Shown: positions 9,256 through 19,179, numbered from the stretch's first letter. The stretch: DNA of 60,527 nt from an uncultured Verrucomicrobiales bacterium (GCA_937991965.1 CALKLP010000040.1:1-60527), one strand, 5' to 3'. Notes: a model not told the origin generated them from the letters alone. Numbers and translations are program-made.

Positions 9256-12015
9256 ATGAATCGCTTCTTCCTCGGATGGGATCAGCCCTTTGTCACTAAG
9301 GCGGTTGATTGGTTGTGGGAGCGTCGTGATCAATTAGCGCAGGCACTCGTCGTAGTGCCTACCATGGAAAGTGGGCGAAAGCTCCGTCAAGTGTTGGCGG
9401 AGAAGGGGGCGTGCCTCGCTCCACAAGTGTGCACCGCTGGGATGTATGGGGCGATGGGATATGTGGGGAAGGAGCAACCGCTATTAGAGCAGCTCGTTTG
9501 GCAATCGGTCCTTGAGGATTTTAACTGGGCAGAGGCGAGCGAGATTTTTCCGAAGCCTGAGGGAGATTTCTGGGCGCAGTCACTTGCGCAAGAACTCTGT
9601 GCCCTACGGGTGCAAACAGGGGAGTACAGTCTTTCGTTCGGCGATGTAACGACCCGCATTGGGAGTGAACATCCTGACCAAGCCCGCTGGCGATTACTAG
9701 GGCGATGGGAATATACGTTTGGCCTGCGCATGAAGAAACTTGAGGTGGAAGACTCACACACGATTCGGAATGCGAAGTTCACAGAAGCCGTTCCGCCTTT
9801 GGGTGTCGAGCGGGTCATCTTGGTGGGTGTGACCGACCCCACGGCTCATGCTGTGCGAATGGCGAGAACCTTCTCAGGTCAAGGGCTCCCACATGACATT
9901 TTAATCGGTGCTCCCGAGAGTGAGGCCGAAGGTTTCGATGACGCAGGGATTCCTATTTCTGAGTATTGGCTGCAGCAGGAGATTGACTGGAAAGGCGGCA
10001 ATGAAATGATTTTCGCCGCGAACGAACCCCGCGCGATGGCAGAGCAGCTCCGCCAAAACATAGCACAGCGTCAGTCTGGGAGCTCAGTCGCTCTTGGTGT
10101 CGGTGACAAAGCCCAAGTCCCCTTAATCCAGAGTGTTTTAGCGAAATCCGAGTTGCATGTGTTTAACCCTGCGGGGAAGAGTTTAGGCGATTGGTCCTTT
10201 GTGGGGTGGATGCGGGCATGGATGAGTTTTTGCCAAAGCCAGAAAGTCTCAGATCTCATGATTTTAGCACGCTCGTCGTGGTCGCAGAAATTATTGGCGC
10301 CAGAGGCTCCACGCACCTCGATCCAGCAACTCTCTGAGGATTTACAGAAAGTCTGCACTGATGCGAAACCAAATACGGTCGATGATCTTTGGCATTTACG
10401 GAAGAGTGACTGGCCCTTTGATGAACGACGTCAGTTCCTCAAAGGGGCGCTCGGCACGGTCTTGGACTTTTTGACAGGTATTTCAGAGATGCTTAAGCAA
10501 GCACGGTATGGGTATAATCTGATGGAGCTTAAGAGCTTTTTGGTGACGGTCTTAGGAGAAGAAGAGAGCGAGGAAGCTTTCCAAGCAGAGGCGATTTTCA
10601 CAAAATTAGAGGAAGAGGCTGCGGTGCTCACTCCAAAGATGAAACTAGATTTTGCCCGTGAGTTTCTACTGCGACTGGAGGCTGCGAGCGTAGGTGAAAG
10701 CCGTGAGAAAGTGCATTTGGAAGCCCTGGGGTGGTTAGAGTTAGCCTTTGAGCAGGCACCGGATCTCATGATCACGGGATTGAACGAAGGTGTTCTGCCA
10801 AATACTGAGATAGGTGATTCATGGTTGCCTGAGTCTCTACGCAAGGTGCTGGGGATGAAGACGAATCAGGATCGCTTCGCTCATGATATATACTACCTGA
10901 AGTCACTCCAAGAGGCGCGGAAGAAACAGGGGACACTGCAGGCGTATTTCTTAAAGTTCGGAGCTCGAGGTGAGCCGATGAAGCCCTCACGCTTACTCCT
11001 AAAGGTTTTGCCGGAGCAGTTGGCCGCGCGAGTAAGTCATTGCTTTGCAGGTAAGAGCATGGGACTACAGGCAAAGGCATGGCAACGGGATTGGGTCTTA
11101 CAGGTTGAGCAGGAGGAGTATGATTCTTCGCTCAGTGCCTCGAAAATCAAGGATTACATCGCGTGTCCGTTCCGCTTTTACCTCAAGCATAAGCTGAAGA
11201 TGAAACGCTCCCCAGAAAATCTAAGTGAATGGGATCATATGGAATTCGGGACAATCGCGCATAGTGTGTTGGAGGCGATGGGGCGGGATGCTTACGCCTC
11301 TAAGCTGCGGGAACCCTTCGAGCTCCATCAATGGCTCACCAAGGCGCTGGATGAAGACATCGCAAGACGTTTCGCGAGTGATATTCCGTTGGCCTTTCGG
11401 ATTCAGCGGGAGAGCCTCGTGCAACGTCTCTTGTTTTTCGCGCAGGTTGAGTGTGAGCAGCGCACGAAAGAACCCGATTGGGAGGTCGATGCTTGTGAAG
11501 AACCGTTTGAGCTTGTGATTGAAGGCGTGACGATCAGTGGCGTGATTGATCGAGTGGATCGACACAAAGGCGGTCAATATCGACTGGTGGATTACAAAAC
11601 GGGCCGAGTGAGTAATGCCAAAACCGAACACATTAAGACGATTCCGAAAGCAGGAATCCCTGAGCACCTCGCTGGAACAAAGGTCGAGTTTCTAGTAGGT
11701 GATAAGGCCTTCTACTGGGCGAACTTACAGCTGCCCATCTACGGATTAGCTTACTTGGAGAAGACGGGACGCCTGCCAGAGCTTGCCTACTGTGCACTCG
11801 GCGCATCTGTTAAAGATACGGCATACTCGTTTTGGGAATTCACGGAAGAGCAAGCTGATGATGCCCGTGAGGCGCTGCGTGATATCGTGCTCGCGATTAA
11901 GGATCAGAAGTTCACACCGGCGGCAGAGAAAGTGAAGTATGATGATTATGAAGCCTTTGGCTTTGGGCAGCCTTTAATCGAGGGGATAAACTTTGAAGAG
12001 ACAGAAACAGCATGA
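9256..12015 (+). CDS. addB: AddB-like subunit with PD-(D/E)XK nuclease domain
   Basis: A 919-residue partner of the following helicase-nuclease, for double-strand break resection. The N-terminal region (ALVVVPTMESGRKLRQVL, about 36-53) looks like the degenerate helicase part of AddB. SASKIKDYIACPFRFYLKHK starts the nuclease domain near residue 628. GVIDRVDRHKGGQYRLVDYK plus TG gives the active-site Asp and the D-x-K motif near 760-780. Canonical AddB holds a 4Fe-4S cluster using one Cys upstream and a CxxCx5C group after the nuclease motifs. Only the first Cys (ACPFRF) is seen here, and the tail has none, so the cluster is probably absent. The stop overlaps the addA-like start by 4 bp (ATGA). 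Confidence 0.82.
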   Translation: MNRFFLGWDQPFVTKAVDWLWERRDQLAQALVVVPTMESGRKLRQVLAEKGACLAPQVCTAGMYGAMGYVGKEQPLLEQLVWQSVLEDFNWAEASEIFPKPEGDFWAQSLAQELCALRVQTGEYSLSFGDVTTRIGSEHPDQARWRLLGRWEYTFGLRMKKLEVEDSHTIRNAKFTEAVPPLGVERVILVGVTDPTAHAVRMARTFSGQGLPHDILIGAPESEAEGFDDAGIPISEYWLQQEIDWKGGNEMIFAANEPRAMAEQLRQNIAQRQSGSSVALGVGDKAQVPLIQSVLAKSELHVFNPAGKSLGDWSFVGWMRAWMSFCQSQKVSDLMILARSSWSQKLLAPEAPRTSIQQLSEDLQKVCTDAKPNTVDDLWHLRKSDWPFDERRQFLKGALGTVLDFLTGISEMLKQARYGYNLMELKSFLVTVLGEEESEEAFQAEAIFTKLEEEAAVLTPKMKLDFAREFLLRLEAASVGESREKVHLEALGWLELAFEQAPDLMITGLNEGVLPNTEIGDSWLPESLRKVLGMKTNQDRFAHDIYYLKSLQEARKKQGTLQAYFLKFGARGEPMKPSRLLLKVLPEQLAARVSHCFAGKSMGLQAKAWQRDWVLQVEQEEYDSSLSASKIKDYIACPFRFYLKHKLKMKRSPENLSEWDHMEFGTIAHSVLEAMGRDAYASKLREPFELHQWLTKALDEDIARRFASDIPLAFRIQRESLVQRLLFFAQVECEQRTKEPDWEVDACEEPFELVIEGVTISGVIDRVDRHKGGQYRLVDYKTGRVSNAKTEHIKTIPKAGIPEHLAGTKVEFLVGDKAFYWANLQLPIYGLAYLEKTGRLPELAYCALGASVKDTAYSFWEFTEEQADDAREALRDIVLAIKDQKFTPAAEKVKYDDYEAFGFGQPLIEGINFEETETA

Positions 12016-15000
12016 AACATGAAGTAATCACCGCCTCAGCAGGCTCGGGGAAGACGTATCGCCTGAGTAATCGGATTATTGCATTGCTTCTTGATGGAGT
12101 AGAGCCTGAAAAGATCATTGCGCTTACCTTTACGCGGAAGGCAGCAGGGGAGTTCGCAGGCGCGTTGTTTGAGAAAATCTCAGAGGCGGCGCTGGATGTT
12201 GGTAAGGCGGCTCAGGTTTGTGAGGATTTAGGGCGATCGGGGCAGTATGAGTGTGCTGATTTTTTGGCTATTCTGCAGAAGGTTGTGCAGGTGTTGCCGG
12301 ACTTATATCTGGGGACCTTAGATAGCTTTTTCTCCAGTATGGTGCAGGCCTTTCAGATGGAGCTGGGGCTGAGCAATGGGAGTGGGTTACAGATTCTCGA
12401 GGGTGCAGAGTTGGACGAGTTACGCTCGGAGATGATTCGAGAACTGTTACTGAGTAGTGAGATTTCTGAGGAGAATCAACAGGCGTTTTTACAGGACTTT
12501 AAGCAAGCGAATTACGGCAAGGAGAAGGTCGAGGTGATTAAGACGATGGTGGAGTTCGTGAAGGATTGGCATCGCACATATCTGGAGCAAGGAGGCGAAT
12601 TTCGCTGGGGTGAAACGGATGCCTTGACGGAAGGACGGTCTTTGCAAGATTGGAAAAGCCAGAAGGAAGAGCGGATTACAGACTGGAACACGGTGTTTGA
12701 GGAACGGAAGTTCGGACATAAATCAGCGGAAAAGGGGTTGATGAAATTTGGCGCGGATCTCGATGGTTTTGCTGGGGCCTCTGGCTTTGATGGTAAAAAA
12801 ATCATGACCGGTCTTCTAGGCGTGAAAGACGATTTGTTCGCGGGGAATCCAACAAGTTTTAAATTTTACGGGAAGGACATTGATCTCGATCGTGAGCAGT
12901 CTGTCCGGATTGGGAAGGTATTACGGGCGATGGGGGATGAGGAGTTACGTGTTCCTGCAGAGAGAGCGCGCGCCATGTATCTGGTTATTTCAGTTTACGA
13001 GGCCGTTTACAATCAGCTGGGCCGTCAAGCGGGGAAGTTGGCCTTTGATGATCTGAAGTATTTGCTCGGGCAGTGGCAAAACAATGAAGAAGCGCGCTTA
13101 CGGCGTGAGGTTATCGATTATCGCCTCGATGCGCGGTATGATCATTGGTTGCTGGATGAGTTTCAGGATACGAGTCAGGATCAATGGGATTCACTGGAGC
13201 CCCTACTGGATGAGGTCGGACAAGATCGCTCGGGACAGCGGAGCTTGTTTGTGGTGGGAGATACGAAGCAGGCGATTTATCAATGGCGTGGTGGTGACCC
13301 GAAGCTCTTCGGGAATGTTGCGACGCGATACGGGATTGAGCCTGAGGGCATGGCTGTTTCTTGGCGTTCGCAGGAGCCTGTGTTATCACTCGTGAATGCG
13401 ATCTGTGGGAATGAACCCGTGATGCGTGCGAAGTTTGGGGCGGCGGTCGATAAGTGGGATTGGCAAGATCACCGTAAAGCGGAGGGCCTAGAGGTTAAGT
13501 CTGCCTACAGTGAAGTGCGAGAGTGTGAAGACACGGAGGAGAAACAGGAGTATCTCATTTCGCTTTTGGAGGAGTTAGCTCCTGTTGAGCGTGGCTTGTC
13601 TTGTGCCCTATTACTGAGAAAAAATGATGATGTTCCCGTGTATGCAGAGCTCTTGCGCAAGGCTGGCTTTCCGGTCGCGGAGGAGGGGAAGGTCTCGCCC
13701 GCAACTGATAACCCACTGGGGCTATTAATTTTAGACTGGCTGAAGTGGATGGCGAATCCAAGTGATCAGTATGCGTTGAACCATCTCCTCATGTCTCCGC
13801 TAGTGACGGTATGCCCGCAACTTAAGTCAGGACCTGAAAGCCAATGGCAGAGCTGGAATGAAGCGCTGCATTTACAAGGCCTAGTGCCTGCAATTGAAGA
13901 GGTGTTTCGTCCGCTACGGGCGACTTTGTCGGCCTTTGCATTGGATCGCATGGAGACGATCTTGGAGTTTCTGCGCTCCTTTAGGAGTGATTTGGCCTCT
14001 ACGGTGCGCCAGTTAGAGCATTTTGAGGTCTCGGTCGCAGAGACTGCCGACGTGATTCAAGTGATGACGATTCATAAGTCAAAGGGCCTTGGGTTTGAGA
14101 TCGTAATTCTGCCAGAATTAGCAAATGCATCGATCATTAATGCGGGGCGTTATTCTAAGCTCCTAGTTGAAAACGAATACGGAACATCATATCAAGCTCC
14201 TCCTGTGAAGTGGGCACGCCCGATGTTCCCGGAGATTGCAGCGCATGAGGAAAGTTGGCGTATGGAGCAATATTATGACTCGTTCTGCTTACTGTATGTC
14301 GCACTGACCCGTGCCAAGAGAGGTCTGTATTGTCTGCTAGATCAAGCGAGTAATCCGCGCGCCGAAGATGGGCTGGGCGGCTGGATCGAAGACTCCCTCT
14401 CTCCTTGTAAGACGGATGATGAAGCGGTGCTCTATGAAGCTGGTGACCCGCACTGGGCAACGCAGATCGATAAGATAGAAGCGAGTGGCTCAGAGGAGTT
14501 TTCGGATGATGCTATCGACTTGCCGCAGAAGCGAGGGCGATCGACGGGCGGAAGTAAGCTACTGCAACGCAAGGCCTTTGCGGACAACTCTGCTCTTGAT
14601 CATGGGACGATGGTGCATGAGCTAATGGAATGTATCGACTGGCTCCCCGCGCTGCCAACTCCGTTGCCGGAGGATATCTCTGTAGTGTTGGAGTCAATAC
14701 CACAAGGGGAGAAATACATCGCGAAATTAAGTCAGCCTGAAGTGCGTGCTCTGTTCGTAAAGCCAGAAGGCAATGCACGACTTTTCCGTGAGCAAGCCTT
14801 AGAGTGGATCGGGAGCGACGGGCTATGGAATACGGTACGCCTGGATCGCTTTGTCTTACATTTGGATGAGAGCGGCAAGCTAACGCGCATTCAGCTCATT
14901 GACTTTAAGACAGATGCCTCAGGTGACTTACATGCCAAATACCAAGACCAGCTCCAGCGATATGAACTAGGGCTGAAGGCGGTGTATGGAAACGTGCCGA

Positions 15001-15029
15001 TTGAAAGCAATTTAGTGGCTTTGGGTTAA
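12012..15029 (+). CDS. addA: AddA/RecB-like UvrD-family helicase-nuclease
   Basis: A 1005-residue superfamily 1A helicase with C-terminal nuclease. Motif I is ASAGSGKT at residues 8-15, motif Ia LTFTRKAAGEF, motif II LLDEFQDTSQDQW (near 375), motif III VVGDTKQAIYQWRGGD, motif IV AVSWRS, motif V MTIHKSKGLGFEIVILPE and motif VI LLYVALTRAKRGLY (near 760). The nuclease domain has HGTMVHELME, LDRFVLHLD, LIDFKTD and YQDQLQRYELG, giving the H-D-DxK-QxxxY pattern of RecB-type nucleases. All catalytic motifs are intact. With the overlapping addB-like gene it forms a two-subunit AddAB-type end-resection enzyme; no RecC or RecD is nearby. It converges on acs with a 15-bp gap. Confidence 0.88.
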   Translation: MKHEVITASAGSGKTYRLSNRIIALLLDGVEPEKIIALTFTRKAAGEFAGALFEKISEAALDVGKAAQVCEDLGRSGQYECADFLAILQKVVQVLPDLYLGTLDSFFSSMVQAFQMELGLSNGSGLQILEGAELDELRSEMIRELLLSSEISEENQQAFLQDFKQANYGKEKVEVIKTMVEFVKDWHRTYLEQGGEFRWGETDALTEGRSLQDWKSQKEERITDWNTVFEERKFGHKSAEKGLMKFGADLDGFAGASGFDGKKIMTGLLGVKDDLFAGNPTSFKFYGKDIDLDREQSVRIGKVLRAMGDEELRVPAERARAMYLVISVYEAVYNQLGRQAGKLAFDDLKYLLGQWQNNEEARLRREVIDYRLDARYDHWLLDEFQDTSQDQWDSLEPLLDEVGQDRSGQRSLFVVGDTKQAIYQWRGGDPKLFGNVATRYGIEPEGMAVSWRSQEPVLSLVNAICGNEPVMRAKFGAAVDKWDWQDHRKAEGLEVKSAYSEVRECEDTEEKQEYLISLLEELAPVERGLSCALLLRKNDDVPVYAELLRKAGFPVAEEGKVSPATDNPLGLLILDWLKWMANPSDQYALNHLLMSPLVTVCPQLKSGPESQWQSWNEALHLQGLVPAIEEVFRPLRATLSAFALDRMETILEFLRSFRSDLASTVRQLEHFEVSVAETADVIQVMTIHKSKGLGFEIVILPELANASIINAGRYSKLLVENEYGTSYQAPPVKWARPMFPEIAAHEESWRMEQYYDSFCLLYVALTRAKRGLYCLLDQASNPRAEDGLGGWIEDSLSPCKTDDEAVLYEAGDPHWATQIDKIEASGSEEFSDDAIDLPQKRGRSTGGSKLLQRKAFADNSALDHGTMVHELMECIDWLPALPTPLPEDISVVLESIPQGEKYIAKLSQPEVRALFVKPEGNARLFREQALEWIGSDGLWNTVRLDRFVLHLDESGKLTRIQLIDFKTDASGDLHAKYQDQLQRYELGLKAVYGNVPIESNLVALG

Positions 15030-15044
15030 GCTCTGTGTTCGTTA

Positions 15045-16991
15045 CTAAACTTGCACGAGAGCCTTAAGTTCCTCAACCACGGTTGGGTCTTCCAGAGTAG
15101 TTATATTCCCTGTGATGTCGCCTGTGCTAACTAACTCTTTGAGGAGGCGGCGCATGATTTTTCCGGAGCGCGTTTTTGGCAGTGCGGTGACGATGTAGAG
15201 ATCGTCCGGGCGAGCAAGGGCACCAATGAGCGTGGCGACGTGTTTACGCAGAGTGTGGGTGTATTCCTCGTCATTAACAGGGGACTTGAGCACCACGAAG
15301 GCAACTACGGCTTCTCCTTTGATCTCGTGCGGTTTTCCCACTACAGCGGCCTCAGCAATGTTATCATGCGCGACGAGGGCGCTCTCAATCTCTGCGGTGC
15401 CGAGACGGTGTCCAGAGACATTAAGAACGTCGTCTAGGCGACCAACGATCCAGGTGTTGCCTTCATCATCCTTACGGGCGCCATCGCCGACGGTATAGAT
15501 TCCGGGGTAGTCGTCCCAATAGGCGGTTTGGAAGCGTTCTGGGTTCTTATAAATTCCGCGTAACATACTCGGCCAAGGCTTACGTACGACGAGTTTTCCG
15601 CCCGCATTGGGTGGGCATTCGTTTCCTTCCTCATCGAGGATAGCGGCATCAACGCCGAAAAACGGCAGGGTGGCTGTCCCAGGCATGGTTGGAGTTGCGC
15701 CAGGGAGAGGGGAGATCATGATGGCTCCAGTTTCGGTTTGCCACCAGGTATCAACGATGGGGCAACGCTCTCCACCAATGACCTTGTGATACCACATCCA
15801 TGCTTCTGGGTTGATCGGTTCACCGACCGTTCCTAGAAGGCGGAGGGAGGAAAGATCATGGGCATTTGGGAGGTCGTCTCCGGCCTTGATGAAGGCGCGA
15901 ATCGCAGTCGGAGCAGTGTAGAAAATAGAGACCTTGTAATCCTCCACCATCTTCCAGAAGCGACCGAAGTCAGGGTAATTCGGCGCGCCTTCATACATGA
16001 CTTGAGTGACGCCATTTAGGAGAGGGCCGTAACAAATGTAAGAGTGTCCCGTGATCCAGCCTACATCAGCGGTGCACCAGTAGACATCATCGTCCCGCAT
16101 ATCAAAAATATACTTACAGGTCGTATAAGTACCGATCATGTAGCCGCCGGTGGTGTGGAGCACGCCTTTTGGTTTGCCGGTAGAGCCAGATGTGTAGAGA
16201 ATGAAGAGAGGGTGCTCACTATCGAACCCTTCTGGAGTATGCTCTGCGGAAGCGTCAGCCATGAGCTCATGCCACCAGACATCACGCCCTTCGACCATTG
16301 TGACTTCGGATTCGGTGCGTTGCACGATGAAGGAACATTTGACATCAGGGTAGCGCTCGAGAGCGGCATCGACATTGTCTTTTAGTGAGATCGCTTTACC
16401 GCGACGGAACCCTCCATCTGCAGTGATGACATACTTCGCGCCGCAATCCTCTAATCGATCGACGATGGCATCGACAGAGAACCCCCCAAAGACAACGGAA
16501 TGTAAGGCGCCGATCCGCGCACAAGCGAGCATGGAGATGACGGCTTCTGGCACCATCGGGAGGTAAAGCAAGACAGGGTCACCAGCTTTTACGCCTTGGG
16601 CTGTGAGGACATTCGCGAATTTACACACTTCACGGTGGAGGTCGGCGTAGGTGAGTGCGATTTTTTCTCCGCACTCGCCCTCCCAGTGGATAGCGACTTT
16701 ATCTTTTCTGCCATTGGTGAGGTGACGATCGAGGCAATTTTCGGAAATATTGACTTTCGCGCCTTTGAACCACTCCGCGTTTGGCACATTCCACTCGAGA
16801 ACGGAGTCCCAGGGCTGTTGCCATGACAGGTCGGAAGCTTCACGCGCCCAGAATGTTTCTGGAGAATTAATCGATTCTTCATACATCTCACGGTATTGCT
16901 CCATAGAGGAAACTCTCGCTTTCGCGCTGAACTCTGGGCTTGGTAAAAAGTGACGTGTCTCTTCTAATATTTGTTCGATTGATGCGCTCAT
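15045..16991 (-). CDS. acs: Acetyl-CoA synthetase (acetate--CoA ligase, AMP-forming)
   Basis: A 648-residue ANL-superfamily enzyme converting acetate, ATP and CoA to acetyl-CoA. Key motifs are the P-loop [20 protein letters not shown], the acetate pocket and ATP motif [20 protein letters not shown], the hinge [20 protein letters not shown] and the C-terminal [16 protein letters not shown]. The Lys of the last motif (near 613) is the residue acetylated by Pat-type regulators in other bacteria. Length matches canonical Acs. A candidate promoter with palindromes lies directly upstream. Convergent with the addA-like gene, divergent from ndk. Confidence 0.95.
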   Translation of the reverse strand: MSASIEQILEETRHFLPSPEFSAKARVSSMEQYREMYEESINSPETFWAREASDLSWQQPWDSVLEWNVPNAEWFKGAKVNISENCLDRHLTNGRKDKVAIHWEGECGEKIALTYADLHREVCKFANVLTAQGVKAGDPVLLYLPMVPEAVISMLACARIGALHSVVFGGFSVDAIVDRLEDCGAKYVITADGGFRRGKAISLKDNVDAALERYPDVKCSFIVQRTESEVTMVEGRDVWWHELMADASAEHTPEGFDSEHPLFILYTSGSTGKPKGVLHTTGGYMIGTYTTCKYIFDMRDDDVYWCTADVGWITGHSYICYGPLLNGVTQVMYEGAPNYPDFGRFWKMVEDYKVSIFYTAPTAIRAFIKAGDDLPNAHDLSSLRLLGTVGEPINPEAWMWYHKVIGGERCPIVDTWWQTETGAIMISPLPGATPTMPGTATLPFFGVDAAILDEEGNECPPNAGGKLVVRKPWPSMLRGIYKNPERFQTAYWDDYPGIYTVGDGARKDDEGNTWIVGRLDDVLNVSGHRLGTAEIESALVAHDNIAEAAVVGKPHEIKGEAVVAFVVLKSPVNDEEYTHTLRKHVATLIGALARPDDLYIVTALPKTRSGKIMRRLLKELVSTGDITGNITTLEDPTVVEELKALVQV

Positions 16992-17013
16992 TAAATTTAT
17001 CTATGTGTACAAT

Positions 17014-17041
17014 GTTATATACACCTGTTCTATGGTGTTAA
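17014..17041 (-). promoter_or_regulatory. Candidate promoter of acs with overlapping palindromes
   Basis: Read on the minus strand, TTAACA (17041-17036) and TATAAC (17019-17014) are separated by 16 bp and match sigma-70 boxes at five of six positions each. The -10 box lies in an imperfect palindrome, GTGTAC-N8-ATACAC (17005-17024), and the spacer holds ACACC-N8-GGTGT (17021-17038). These could be operators, for example for carbon-source control of acs. Predicted transcription would start about 16 nt before the ATG. Confidence 0.4.
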
Positions 17042-17152
17042 TGCAAAGAGAAAATCAAATTTTTGACTTAGAGAGACTTAGGCCTTATTTTTTAGAAATT
17101 TTTTTTAAGTAAATGATTTTGACATTAGAAGGGCTAGGTCAATAGTGACCAT

Positions 17153-17599
17153 ATGTCCGTGGAAACTACACTTATTTTATTTAAGCCTGATGCTGTTGAG
17201 AAGAACCTTGTGGGTGAAGTCCTAGGCCGATACCAAGCAGAAGGGTTTATCATACGAGGAATGAAGATGATGATGCTTACACCTGAGTTGTTAGCGGAGC
17301 ACTACGCTCATATTACAGATCGCCCATTTTACCCACGTTTGATTCAGTTTATGACCAGTGCGCCAGTAATTGCTCTCGCTCTGGAGGGAGATAATGTGAT
17401 TACTCGAGTTCGTGACCTTTTAGGAGCGACGGACTCTCCAACGGCAGATGAGGGAACGATTCGTCGTGAATTTGGGATTAACTCCATGTTTAATATTTGC
17501 CACGCTTCTGATAGTGTGGAGGCAGCAACGGTGGAGCTGAAGCGCTTCTTTAGAGAGGAGGAGGTCTTCTCCTTTAACTCACACGACTACCTCAAGTAA
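17153..17599 (+). CDS. ndk: Nucleoside diphosphate kinase
   Basis: A 148-residue enzyme transferring the gamma phosphate from ATP to nucleoside diphosphates. LILFKPDAVEKNLVGEVLGR opens the fold, GATDSPTADEGTIRREFG holds the nucleotide-binding residues, and the phosphohistidine is in NICHASDS (near 117). The usual sequence there is N-x-x-H-G-S-D, so Gly is replaced by Ala, a mild change. Length is normal. The downstream conserved gene starts 27 bp later on the same strand. Confidence 0.95.
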   Translation: MSVETTLILFKPDAVEKNLVGEVLGRYQAEGFIIRGMKMMMLTPELLAEHYAHITDRPFYPRLIQFMTSAPVIALALEGDNVITRVRDLLGATDSPTADEGTIRREFGINSMFNICHASDSVEAATVELKRFFREEEVFSFNSHDYLK

Positions 17600-17626
17600 G
17601 TCATCCTTTGGCTTAGCTGTTTGCTT

Positions 17627-18520
17627 ATGACGATCCTTTCTGAATCAGTCTGGCGAGAGCGGGCGGAAACGCATTACGAACGGGTTAATCTTTTCGCGAT
17701 GGCGGCGCGGAAACGTGCTTCGCGTCAGGAGAAGCACCCTGTTTACGATTTCTTGACGCGGTATTACCCTTTTTCCTTAGGGAAATTTGAAAAGTGGGAG
17801 CCGGGGATTGGTGTGAAAGTAGAAGGAGCTGACCAGAAGTCATTTAGCTCAACGTATTATCAGTTTGATCAGGAGGGCTGCTGGTTAGATAGCAAGTTCG
17901 TGAGCGAGAAGGAGCTCCAACGTCTCTTGTTTTCACGGAATCTCTTAGAACACACGCAGTCCAGAAAGGGAGTATATTCCTGTTTTGGGATGCATGAGTG
18001 GGCGATGGTTTACACGGGAGCAGATGTGAGGCACCGAGAGATTGCTCCTCTACGATTATCTCAGGCGGAAATAGATGCGACCGTTCGAGAGCGCCCTTTA
18101 GTTTGCACTCACTTTGATGCCTTCCGTTTCTTTTCACCAGAAGCAAAGCCACTGAATAAACATCAGCCGAATTTAGATGACCGGGTTTCACTGGAGCAAC
18201 CTGCGTGTATTCACGCCAATATGGACCTCTATAAATGGGCGTTCAAGTCTAAGCCTTGGATTGGTAGTGATCTCGTTTGGGAATGCTTCCAGCTAACCCT
18301 GAAAGCGCGTGAGATCGATATGCGCGCGAGTCCTTATGATTTGTCTGAATGGGGCTATGATCCCATTCCGATTGAGACGGAGGCAGGACGGGTAGAGTAT
18401 CAGTCTATGCAAAAGGAACTTGAAGAAAAAGGTCGCATTCTGAGGGCGCAGTTGATCCTTGCCTTAACTGCGGTGACTGGAACTATTAGGGGAATCTCAG
18501 ACAGGAACGCTGAGGTTTAG
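17627..18520 (+). CDS. Conserved protein often annotated as 3-methyladenine DNA glycosylase
   Basis: A 297-residue soluble protein. The blocks HPVYDFLTRYYPFSLGKFEK, YSCFGMHEWAMVY, CTHFDAFRFFSPEAKPLN, ANMDLYKWAFKSKPWI and DMRASPYDLSEWGYDPIPIE match, from memory, a family conserved in actinobacteria and others that databases label 3-methyladenine DNA glycosylase. I see no helix-hairpin-helix or MPG signature, so that label has little support in the sequence. The conserved His, Cys, Asp and Tyr residues suggest an enzyme. The ATG at 17627 is preferred over TTG at 17621. It follows ndk by 27 bp and is probably cotranscribed. Function unknown. Confidence 0.75.
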   Translation: MTILSESVWRERAETHYERVNLFAMAARKRASRQEKHPVYDFLTRYYPFSLGKFEKWEPGIGVKVEGADQKSFSSTYYQFDQEGCWLDSKFVSEKELQRLLFSRNLLEHTQSRKGVYSCFGMHEWAMVYTGADVRHREIAPLRLSQAEIDATVRERPLVCTHFDAFRFFSPEAKPLNKHQPNLDDRVSLEQPACIHANMDLYKWAFKSKPWIGSDLVWECFQLTLKAREIDMRASPYDLSEWGYDPIPIETEAGRVEYQSMQKELEEKGRILRAQLILALTAVTGTIRGISDRNAEV

Positions 18521-18532
18521 GCTCATACATAA

Positions 18533-18560
18533 CAAAGGCCGTGAAAAATCACGACCTTTG
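18533..18560. terminator. Hairpin between convergent genes
   Basis: CAAAGGCCGTGA and TCACGACCTTTG form a 12-bp stem with one wobble and an AAAA loop. It sits 12 bp after one stop codon and 29 bp after the other, between convergent genes. It lacks a strong U-run on either strand, but position and stem suggest a bidirectional terminator or 3'-end stabilising hairpin. Confidence 0.6.
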
Positions 18561-18589
18561 CTACTAACATGAAATTTTTTGAGTTCTGC

Positions 18590-19159
18590 TTAATCTGTTC
18601 CGAAGAGCTTCCCGAGGATGCCACCTTCATTAACGTGAGGCAGGCGAATGACGTCATTTGGAATAATGGCAGTGTTACGATGCTCAATGTCCTTGAGATC
18701 ATATTTTTGCGATTTCTGGTTTCTTTCGACATAAGCGTATCTCTTAGAGTCGAAAGTACTAGGGCCACCTGCTGCTGCGATTGCGGTAACTAAATTCATG
18801 CCTTTCATGTAGGGGACATTTTTTGAACCATGTTCTGTAATGAAAGTTACTATTTTGGAATCGATTTCAGTCGCGGCTTCGTAGCTTACATTGATCGTTG
18901 GGTTCGTATAGATTTTCTTGATCTTGTAGATGCTTTCGATGTGTTTTGCTAATTGTGCAGGTGTTTTACCAGATGCCTTCACTGTTTTGATCATCGGTAA
19001 GTTGATCGTGCCATCTCCATAAACAGAATAAGGACCACTTAGGTCATTTGCGTCTTCGGGGGGAACTCCTTTGATTGTAATAACAATCTGCGAATCACTC
19101 TTGATAGCATCAGCTGATGCGACGAGCAGTGAAATGAGGAATATGAATAGAGTTTTCAT
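18590..19159 (-). CDS. Short polysaccharide export (OPX, Wza-like) periplasmic protein
   Basis: A 189-residue protein with an N-terminal signal peptide (about 1-18) and no lipobox Cys. The Poly_export domain follows, with YSVYGDGTINLPMIKTVKAS near residue 45 and LAKHIESIYKIKKIYTNPTI. One SLBB-like segment comes next (YMKGMNLVTAIAAAGGPSTF). It stops there: the further SLBB repeats and the amphipathic C-terminal helix with which Wza crosses the outer membrane are absent. Such short OPX proteins need a separate beta-barrel to cross the outer membrane, and one is encoded two genes upstream. Last gene of the minus-strand export module, 20 bp after the BY-kinase gene. Confidence 0.85.
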   Translation of the reverse strand: MKTLFIFLISLLVASADAIKSDSQIVITIKGVPPEDANDLSGPYSVYGDGTINLPMIKTVKASGKTPAQLAKHIESIYKIKKIYTNPTINVSYEAATEIDSKIVTFITEHGSKNVPYMKGMNLVTAIAAAGGPSTFDSKRYAYVERNQKSQKYDLKDIEHRNTAIIPNDVIRLPHVNEGGILGKLFGTD

Positions 19160-19179
19160 GGTTATGGAAAGTATTCTGT

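Noticed and set aside
17119-17147. TTGACA upstream of ndk as a promoter
   Set aside because: With a 17-bp spacer the -10 position reads AATAGT, a poor match, and the start point would fall at or inside the ATG.
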